Positions 6,649 to 12,081 of a stretch of 12,081 nt of DNA are shown piece by piece (position 1 is the stretch's first letter; each line of letters begins with the position of its first letter). Location of the stretch: NCBI GenBank assembly GCA_964473505.1, contig CAYYPG010000064.1, positions 1 to 12,081 of the forward strand, in the 5' to 3' direction. Made by a program: the position numbers and the translations under genes. The DNA is from JAOABV01 sp964473505. Its GTDB lineage: Bacteria > Hydrothermota > Tepidihabitantia > Tepidihabitantales > CAIPLT01. The notes below the pieces were generated by a model that saw only the letters and a list, made by a program, of their open reading frames with translations, was not told the DNA's origin and searched no databases.

Positions 6649-9552
6649 TTAAATTCCAAGGCTTATGCCGAACCTAATTTTTCTTGGCGGACCATAATAG
6701 GTTGGAATTGAAAATCGGTCATGATAAGCATCAAGATAAGATTTATACATCTCATATTGAGTCAAGTAACCATCGTGATTAAAATCTCGGGCCGGATGAT
6801 AATATGGGTCACCAACACGCCAACCATAAGAAAATTCACCAACAGCAAATCTTCGGCCTCGGTCAGATGGACTTCCAGTAGCCGGAAAAACTTGTTGCAC
6901 AATCTGCGCATTTAACAGATTATAGATGTCGCAGAAGATACTTATATTTACATTACCAAATCGGATTGATTTATTAAGACGAGAATCAATGACAAATGAA
7001 CCCGGCATGCGTGCTGAATTTTCGTCAGCAATTCTTGTACCGCGAATATCGGTTGGAGTATAGGGTAGTCCTGAATTATATCGGCTCAATATCGAGCCTT
7101 CGAAATCTCGTAATGGAATAAATACAAAATCTGAGGGAAAATTCAATGAGAAATCTAAACTTGCCGAGTGTCGCATATCATGGTCTAAGGGATAATCAAT
7201 TTGTACCGCATAACCCCGACTATATTCAGCGTATGCGGTTGACGCAGTTCCTTTAGCAATCTGATAGGTATAAGAAGCTGATGCTCGCCAATAATTACTA
7301 AGTTGTTTAGTAAAAGTTGCTTCAGCTCCCATAATGCGTGCATATTCAACATTATAGAACATTCGATAAGAAGGAATCGCTTGAACCTGTCTGGTGCCGG
7401 ATAAATCAAAGACATCCTTATAAAATGTCGTCAAGTCAAAGGCAAAAACATCTGACACCTGAGCATCAAAGCCCATTTCATAAGCAATCGTCTTTTCTGC
7501 TGACAAATTAGTATTTCCTGCAATCAGATTAGGTCTACGAGTTATATCTAAAGCAGTAAATTCGGATGATGAATAGACATCACCAAAAGTAGGATTCTTA
7601 AAGAAATGACCATAGGAAAAACGGAATTTTATACGTTCAGTTATTGGATAAGAAATACCCAGGCGTGGCGATAACCTTAATTTTTTCTTTACTGGAACCA
7701 TCGAATCACGAATTCGGTCTGAACCACCGATGCTTTCGGGAAAGACTCGGTGTTTTGCTTTGGTGTCGAGATAATCAAATCTCACACCACCACGGATAAC
7801 TAAATCTTCAAAATCAGCGCGGTCTTGAATATAAGTGGCAAAAGTTAATGGTTTTGCATCATAACTTTCCCAAAATGGATTCGGGTCATAAGGCATTGAG
7901 TTAGTATATTCTTGTAGCCGGTATTGGGTTAAATCAAATCCAGTTTTGAATTCATGAATCTTATTAGGCGTATAGGAAATATCTCCTTTAATATACTTGG
8001 TCTGTGTCGAGCGGTAATGGAAATATGAATATCCTTCACTAACAAATAAGCCATAAACACCATAAGGATTATTCATCATATAATCTTCTGCGTAATATCC
8101 CAGTGGCTTGTATCCAACAAGATATAATGTTGTATCTTTATTATTAATTTTTGTCTGAAATTTCACTGTATCGCTCATACTGCCTGGTTTATAACCTTGA
8201 TATAGGTTGAGTAACGCATCTTTCACAGATAAACCGCGTGGATTATTAAATACCCAATCTTCGCCTAAAAACAGATACCGGTCCCAAATTCCTAATTTCC
8301 GCAATGTACCCCAAAAGCCCTTGGTATCTTCGGCTTCAAGTTCAAAATCGCGCGGTGCTCTCAGTAAAGCAGTATTGAATGCGCCGGTCTTTAATGTCCA
8401 GACAACTTTCGGTGATACCATGTGATTTAAATGGAGGTTTGCTTTAAAAGAACGGACACGATTGGCATGTAAACCTCTTTGCCAATATTTCCAAGCATGA
8501 CTGTACGCTTGCCATTGATAAACTGAATGGTGACCATCAACCGTCATTTTTAAGCCTTCACGCGTTAAAGGAAATGATTTGGGCAAATTATAAGTTAACT
8601 TTGCCTCTGCAGCATACTCGCCTCGGGGAGCAGGAAGTTTGTATTGAGCTTCCCGGGAATCATCGGTCTTGAAATATTGGGTCGAAATAAAATACCGCAA
8701 CCGATTATACATTGGAATTGGACCACCAAGCGTCCATTGCACCTGATTATAGCCAAAATTCAAATCGTCATTTGGGAACATCTCATCTGTCGTATATTTT
8801 ATCTTGGAACTCGTTTTTGTTCCACCTTCTTTGGTTACGGCTTGCACAATACCAGACATTGCTTCGCCATATTCCGGGTCAAAACTTCCTGTAATAACGA
8901 TGACTTCTTGAATTGCTTCTGTGGTCGGCTTAGGACTTGACCAGAGCACACCGTAAATTGCATCTCGTGCGGCAACACCATCAATTAAATATGACACATC
9001 ATCAAACCTGCCGCCACGAATATGAGTCCAACCACGAGTTTCATCTTGTCGGACTCCTGCTTGAAGACCGACTAACTGGGTTAGAGCATTTACTGGTAAC
9101 CGATTAAATTCTTCAGCAGAAGCAGTTCGAGTAGTAGCAACTGCAGTTCTAATTACCATTTCGCGTTCTGCTTGGACAATAACTGGTTTGTCAATTGCAA
9201 TCACGGTTGGTTTTAGTTTAAAGTCTACGGTCGTGGTTTGATCGATAATAACCAATACATCTTTTACTGTTATTGGTTCATAACCAATATAGGAAGCGGT
9301 TACATTATGTTTCCGTGGTGGCACATTAGTAATGAGATATCGTCCATCCGCGTCAGTTGCTGAGCCAAGTTCTGTACCTTCAACAATCACATTAACACCA
9401 GCAAGTGCTTCACCGGTTTGAGCATCAGTAACTCGGCCGATAATTCTACCGGTTTCACCCGCGTATATAAGACCAAAAACTAAAAACCAAAAACTAAAGG
9501 CAAAATATAAGTATTTATTGTTTATTATTAATTTTTTATATTCAATTCCCAT
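6649..9552 (-). CDS. TonB-dependent outer-membrane receptor with carboxypeptidase-regulatory-like N-terminal domain
   Basis: A 967-residue energised outer-membrane importer. The start is the ATG at 9552, with GGAGG and a 5-base spacer upstream; an in-frame GTG at 9594 lies inside the preceding gene and lacks such a site. After a signal peptide (1-31, SFWFLVFGLIYA) comes a CarboxypepD_reg-like domain at about 36-115 (IIGRVTDAQTGEALAGVNV, SATDADGRYLI). Next are a linker with PVIVQAER at 123-130, a possible TonB-box position, and the plug at about 140-245 (HIRGGRFDDVSYLIDG, FDPEYGEAMSGIV). The remainder is a beta-barrel with aromatic strand ends. The barrel contains a canonical EF-hand loop, D923 to E934 (DFNHDGYLTQYE), near the C-terminus, unusual for this family. 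The chain ends in Ile, not Phe. It lies 11 bases after the lipoprotein gene. It lacks the length and partner gene of a SusC/SusD pair. The ligand is unknown. Confidence 0.93.
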   Translation of the reverse strand: MGIEYKKLIINNKYLYFAFSFWFLVFGLIYAGETGRIIGRVTDAQTGEALAGVNVIVEGTELGSATDADGRYLITNVPPRKHNVTASYIGYEPITVKDVLVIIDQTTTVDFKLKPTVIAIDKPVIVQAEREMVIRTAVATTRTASAEEFNRLPVNALTQLVGLQAGVRQDETRGWTHIRGGRFDDVSYLIDGVAARDAIYGVLWSSPKPTTEAIQEVIVITGSFDPEYGEAMSGIVQAVTKEGGTKTSSKIKYTTDEMFPNDDLNFGYNQVQWTLGGPIPMYNRLRYFISTQYFKTDDSREAQYKLPAPRGEYAAEAKLTYNLPKSFPLTREGLKMTVDGHHSVYQWQAYSHAWKYWQRGLHANRVRSFKANLHLNHMVSPKVVWTLKTGAFNTALLRAPRDFELEAEDTKGFWGTLRKLGIWDRYLFLGEDWVFNNPRGLSVKDALLNLYQGYKPGSMSDTVKFQTKINNKDTTLYLVGYKPLGYYAEDYMMNNPYGVYGLFVSEGYSYFHYRSTQTKYIKGDISYTPNKIHEFKTGFDLTQYRLQEYTNSMPYDPNPFWESYDAKPLTFATYIQDRADFEDLVIRGGVRFDYLDTKAKHRVFPESIGGSDRIRDSMVPVKKKLRLSPRLGISYPITERIKFRFSYGHFFKNPTFGDVYSSSEFTALDITRRPNLIAGNTNLSAEKTIAYEMGFDAQVSDVFAFDLTTFYKDVFDLSGTRQVQAIPSYRMFYNVEYARIMGAEATFTKQLSNYWRASASYTYQIAKGTASTAYAEYSRGYAVQIDYPLDHDMRHSASLDFSLNFPSDFVFIPLRDFEGSILSRYNSGLPYTPTDIRGTRIADENSARMPGSFVIDSRLNKSIRFGNVNISIFCDIYNLLNAQIVQQVFPATGSPSDRGRRFAVGEFSYGWRVGDPYYHPARDFNHDGYLTQYEMYKSYLDAYHDRFSIPTYYGPPRKIRFGISLGI
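9473..9500 (-). repeat. Heptanucleotide tandem repeat in the TonB-receptor signal peptide
   Basis: Plus-strand units CCAAAAA, CTAAAAA, CCAAAAA and CTAAAGG repeat every 7 bases (a 14-base unit nearly twice). They encode the hydrophobic core FSFWFLVFG of the signal peptide. Confidence 0.75.
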
Positions 9553-9563
9553 AATCGCCTCCG

Positions 9564-10583
9564 TTAAGATTTTATTTTTATGGGTAAGGACCACATAAAC
9601 GAGTTATATCCACTACGGGTAAAAAGTCGTTCCCAAGGTACAATCTCAATAATAACCGAATTCCATCCCAGCGTAAAGGGAAGTGATAATTGGGTTGCAT
9701 AGGGTATACGCAAATCGTATCTTTTGCCTTTGTGGTGTAAGAATATTAAACCAATTCGTGGCGAATAACCTAAGTAATTTGTTGCGGTTGCTTCATAAGG
9801 GAACAATCTTACGATGAAAGTATTTGAATCCGAAATTGGAAAATTCATTATACTGTCTAACTCATAAAATCTTTGGATACCATATTTAAGCGTATCGGGT
9901 CTAAGGAATATTGGATAAGATTTAGTGGCGGTTCGCAAAGTACATAATCCTAAATAAGGTTCATATTCCTGGTCTGAAGGTGAAAAAATTCTGGCGCCTC
10001 CGGTAATTTTTTTCAACTGCCAATCTTTGCTTTTCTTATCAAAATGCAAATATCTCACTGAAGTCGCCTTAAAATCGTTTTCGACAATCGAGTCACCATC
10101 ACAATAAGTAAAAGTACTGGCATAAACTGGATAGATATTATTACCAATGGTTGTGTCATGAAGATAACTTGTGAAAGAATCAGCATAAATTATAATTTTA
10201 CCGGTCATTTTTTCAGTAAGCCGAACCATTACGGTCGTATCTTTTATTGGAATAAAACTATCAACCATCTGATAATTAGATACATAATGTCTGAAAGCTC
10301 TTGGCCAATAATGGGGTATCATCCAAAAACTGCGCAGATCACGACGCAGAATTTTTCTGAGCGTATCTCGGTCGCCTTCCAGGTAATATGAAATATTGAT
10401 GATTGTATCTTCAAAGGTAGTTTTAAAGGTATCTCGCCACGCATTCACAATCTCTTGAATCGCGGTCGAATCTTCTTTGGTCCAGGTCCAGTAAGGTTCT
10501 GGTGGCATTCGTCCGCATCCCCAGATAAAAAGCCCGAGGCACAAGATAAGAAATGAGAATATAGGATTTTTATATTGTGTCAT
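9564..10583 (-). CDS. Predicted outer-membrane lipoprotein, function unknown
   Basis: A 339-residue protein of no family I recognise. Residues 1-23 form a lipoprotein signal peptide: a hydrophobic stretch FSFLILCLGLFIWG followed by the likely lipidated Cys23, with Gly at +1, so outer-membrane sorting is plausible. The mature part starts with a Pro/Trp-rich segment (MPPEPYWTW), then a short helix-like stretch (about 36-55), and is otherwise mostly strand-like with many Asp-Thr/Ser turns; repeated binding motifs are not apparent. The ATG has AGGAGG with a 4-base spacer, partly locked in a hairpin. It is the first gene of the operon, behind a good promoter, and ends 11 bases before the TonB-receptor gene. 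A lipoprotein next to such a receptor recalls SusD/SusC or HmuY/HmuR arrangements, so a ligand-capturing partner is a fair guess, but it does not resemble SusD in length or helical content. Confidence 0.8.
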   Translation of the reverse strand: MTQYKNPIFSFLILCLGLFIWGCGRMPPEPYWTWTKEDSTAIQEIVNAWRDTFKTTFEDTIINISYYLEGDRDTLRKILRRDLRSFWMIPHYWPRAFRHYVSNYQMVDSFIPIKDTTVMVRLTEKMTGKIIIYADSFTSYLHDTTIGNNIYPVYASTFTYCDGDSIVENDFKATSVRYLHFDKKSKDWQLKKITGGARIFSPSDQEYEPYLGLCTLRTATKSYPIFLRPDTLKYGIQRFYELDSIMNFPISDSNTFIVRLFPYEATATNYLGYSPRIGLIFLHHKGKRYDLRIPYATQLSLPFTLGWNSVIIEIVPWERLFTRSGYNSFMWSLPIKIKS

Positions 10584-10607
10584 TTATCCTCCTAAAAGTT
10601 AGGATAA
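10584..10607 (-). promoter_or_regulatory. Ribosome binding site sequestered in alternative hairpins
   Basis: The Shine-Dalgarno AGGAGG of the lipoprotein gene (10593-10588) can pair in two ways. One is a 7-bp stem TTATCCT/AGGATAA (10601-10607 with 10584-10590, 10-nt loop). The other is a 6-bp stem TCCTAA/TTAGGA (10599-10604 with 10590-10595, 3-nt loop). The two exclude each other and both cover part of the binding site, which suggests control of translation initiation. Seen in sequence; no expression evidence. Confidence 0.5.
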
Positions 10608-10616
10608 TAATGAAAT

Positions 10617-10675
10617 CCCTTTCGGGCCACGGTAATATTTTTAGTATTACAAATACTACAAGTCATTTTTACCAA
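10617..10675 (-). promoter_or_regulatory. Structured 5' leader of the operon with mutually exclusive hairpins
   Basis: Between the predicted transcript start (about 10675) and the ribosome binding site, the RNA can form TAGTATT/AATACTA (10642-10648 with 10652-10658, 3-nt loop). It can instead form GTAATA/TATTAC (10632-10637 with 10645-10650), which uses the same middle segment. A small CCC-GAAA-GGG tetraloop hairpin follows (10617-10626). The first palindrome could also be a repressor operator just after the start point. I do not recognise a known riboswitch class. Confidence 0.4.
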
Positions 10676-10681
10676 GATCTT

Positions 10682-10710
10682 ATCTTAATAGAAAATTCAT
10701 TTTTTGTCAA
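10682..10710 (-). promoter_or_regulatory. Sigma70-type promoter of the operon
   Basis: On the minus strand a perfect -35 box TTGACA (10710-10705) and a -10 box TAAGAT (10687-10682, four of six consensus bases) are separated by exactly 17 bases. Transcription would start near 10675, giving a leader of about 90 bases before the lipoprotein ATG at 10583. It is the best promoter match I found in the window and is correctly placed upstream of the four-gene operon. Confidence 0.7.
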
Positions 10711-11447
10711 GGTTTTTTTGCAATATGTCCAACATATACTAGACTATACATTTTGTGAAAGAAAATAATAGTTATGTGAAATAGGTTTTTCAATTAGCAA
10801 AAGTTAATTTTATGAATGTGGGCATTGTGCAAAATATGTCCTTATTATCATTATTATCATTATTATATTATCATTACTAATTAACCAGTTAAAAAACGGT
10901 TCCAATTATCCAACCAACAAGAACATTACAGAGCAGTTGACCATCTGACATCCTCATGGATATCTAAAAAGATAGATGCCAAGATTAATGATAAAATCCG
11001 ATATGTTGTTCTGATAATGTTAGAATAAAGTAGCCATAGAATTATGTCTTCGTAAAAGTTCAATGTCTTGGCACCGCACCTTTATGTGGTAATAGATGTA
11101 TTTTGTTTATTATGTAAATATGAAACACATCATACTTTCTATGAGTTAATATACAAGATAACTCTTTCCTTAAATCTTAGTTTGAGAATAAGAATATGAA
11201 ACAATGTGTAAAATTAGATCGCTATTAAGGAAAGCCTGTGTCGGTTATTATAACAGACTGGCGAGCGCATTCTTTTTTAATGAGCAGTTGTCTTTTGGTT
11301 TTCTATATATTAAATATTGAGGGTAAAATCCGTTTTGCTGTACCAACGATGTCAGAGTGAGCGACAATAGAATTAAGGTTTGTGAAGCGAATAACTTTGT
11401 AGGATATTTGTGATATATTGATGTATGTTTGTATTCAAATAAAAATC
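10711..11447. other. Long intergenic region without a convincing gene
   Basis: This stretch separates the rhomboid stop from the operon promoter. Reading frames are short and lack ribosome binding sites. It holds an ATT/ATC-rich repeat (10842-10875), a weak hairpin with TATCT/AGATA arms (10961-10974) lacking a T run, and a patch at about 11225-11400 of more mixed composition with GCGAGCGC at 11261-11268. I see no tRNA, CRISPR or insertion-sequence ends, and no clear terminator after the rhomboid gene. A small RNA or decayed gene cannot be excluded. Confidence 0.5.
10842..10875. repeat. Short tandem repeat, unit TTATTATCA
   Basis: Two exact 9-base units (10842-10850 and 10851-10859) are followed by imperfect copies of the same pattern. 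It lies in the gap upstream of the operon promoter and has no evident function. Confidence 0.6.
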
Positions 11448-12081
11448 TCAATAGATTTCATAATGGAAGTAATGTCTTTTTCTTCGAAAAATTAGACCAA
11501 AGACTAAACCGATGATAAATCCGCCGATATGAGCAAAATAAGCAACTCCTGAACCTTGACCTGCTGTTCCGAAACCGAAAATCAATTGGAGAAAAATCCA
11601 AAAACCAAGAAAGATATATGCCGGTAACATTGTGAATCTTATAAAAAATCCTAAAGGCACTAAAGCAACAACACGGGCATGAGGAAAGAGGATCAAATAA
11701 CATCCCAAAACTCCCGATACTGCGCCTGAAGCACCAATGGTCGGAATTGTTGAGTTAGGAGAGACTAAAATATGAGCAAAACTACCCGCTATTCCCGAAA
11801 GAAGATACATCACAATAAACCAGAACTTACCTAAAGTATCTTCAACATTATCACCAAAAATCCAAAGATAAAGCATATTGCCTAAAATATGCCAAAAATC
11901 ACCGTGTAAAAATATTGAAGTAAATAAACTGTGCCAGTTGATACCGGATAAAATGTTTTGCGGGATTACACCATAAGAAATGAAAAAATCTCGGATACCT
12001 CTTCCTAAGGACATTTCGTAAATGAACACTATAACATTGACCGCAATCAAGGTATAAGTTATAAGTGGTCTACGTTCTGAT
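11448..12081 (-). CDS. Rhomboid-family intramembrane serine protease, 5' end outside the window
   Basis: A polytopic inner-membrane serine protease (MEROPS S54 family) that would cleave transmembrane segments. The frame is still open at the right edge: codons for SERRPLITYT precede the TTG at 12050, a sequence usual for rhomboid N-termini, so that TTG is an internal Leu codon and the true start lies beyond 12081. Counting from that TTG (200 residues), the chain has the conserved H49, H54 and N58 of HGDFWHILGN (the oxyanion-hole region of GlpG), the catalytic Ser108 in GASGAVSG and the catalytic His174 in AHIGG. Six or so hydrophobic segments and a basic tail (FRRKRH) fit the family. All key residues are present, so it should be active. 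It is separated from the operon by more than 800 bases; its substrate is unknown and a link to the neighbouring secretion genes is not shown. Confidence 0.93.
   Translation of the reverse strand, partial: SERRPLITYTLIAVNVIVFIYEMSLGRGIRDFFISYGVIPQNILSGINWHSLFTSIFLHGDFWHILGNMLYLWIFGDNVEDTLGKFWFIVMYLLSGIAGSFAHILVSPNSTIPTIGASGAVSGVLGCYLILFPHARVVALVPLGFFIRFTMLPAYIFLGFWIFLQLIFGFGTAGQGSGVAYFAHIGGFIIGLVFGLIFRRKRHYFHYEIY

Noticed and set aside
6639..6659. TTG start for the large secreted protein at 6659
   Set aside because: It lies inside the TonB-receptor gene; the ATG at 6638 has AAGGAGG with a 5-base spacer.
9553..9594. GTG start for the TonB-receptor gene at 9594
   Set aside because: It lies inside the lipoprotein gene and has no ribosome binding site, while the ATG at 9552 has GGAGG with a 5-base spacer and gives a normal signal peptide.
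6649..10583. SusC/SusD-type glycan uptake pair
   Set aside because: The receptor has the same N-terminal domain type but the lipoprotein is shorter, strand-rich and shows no SusD features; no glycan-degrading enzymes are present in the window.
10957..10981. Hairpin as a terminator for the rhomboid gene
   Set aside because: The stem is short and imperfect, no T run follows it on the minus strand, and it is almost 500 bases after the stop.
11248..11451. Possible 67-residue gene on the minus strand, TTG start overlapping the rhomboid stop
   Set aside because: No Shine-Dalgarno, no recognisable domain, rare start codon; kept only as part of the unexplained patch.
11448..12081. Rhombosortase working on the neighbouring secreted proteins
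   Set aside because: The neighbours have FlgD-like ends, not GlyGly-CTERM tails with a membrane helix, and the rhomboid gene lies in a separate transcription unit.

Overview
The window is an AT-rich stretch of bacterial DNA in which every convincing gene lies on the minus strand, so it reads from right to left. The contents point to an uncultured, double-membraned bacterium in or near the FCB assemblage (Bacteroidota, Fibrobacterota, Gemmatimonadota, candidate phyla such as WOR-3). The clues are a PorV/PorQ-family outer-membrane protein, two secreted proteins with FlgD-like/type IX secretion C-terminal domains, and a TonB-dependent receptor with an N-terminal carboxypeptidase-regulatory-like domain. 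The lineage is inferred from gene content, not from a marker gene.

Layout in transcription order. (1) 12081-11448: a rhomboid intramembrane protease whose 5' end lies outside the window. (2) 11447-10711: more than 700 bases with no convincing gene. (3) 10710-10584: a sigma70-like promoter and a structured leader of about 90 nt whose hairpins cover the first ribosome binding site. (4) 10583-2586: a compact four-gene operon of a lipoprotein, a TonB-dependent receptor, a 990-residue secreted protein with a T9SS-like C-terminus, and a PorV/PorQ-family protein. The gaps are only 9 to 11 bases, and a strong Shine-Dalgarno sequence overlaps or abuts each preceding stop. (5) 2554-2530: a 10-bp hairpin with a short T run, probably the operon terminator. 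(6) about 2537-255: a clostripain-family (C11) cysteine peptidase with an added beta-sandwich and a FlgD-like C-terminal domain; its real start is uncertain. (7) 254-1: no gene seen.

The operon looks like one cell-envelope module. A lipoprotein and a TonB receptor would sit at the outer membrane, a large protein would be exported by a type IX-like route, and PorV is known in Bacteroidota as the outer-membrane partner that hands CTD proteins on for surface attachment. The C11 peptidase carries the same kind of C-terminal ending and could be a second client. The substrate is not visible in the sequence.

The most unusual features are not genes. Three operon signal peptides are encoded over degenerate heptanucleotide tandem repeats, two unrelated operon genes share almost the same signal-peptide DNA, the operon leader can form mutually exclusive hairpins, and the only ATG available for the C11 gene lies inside the terminator stem.
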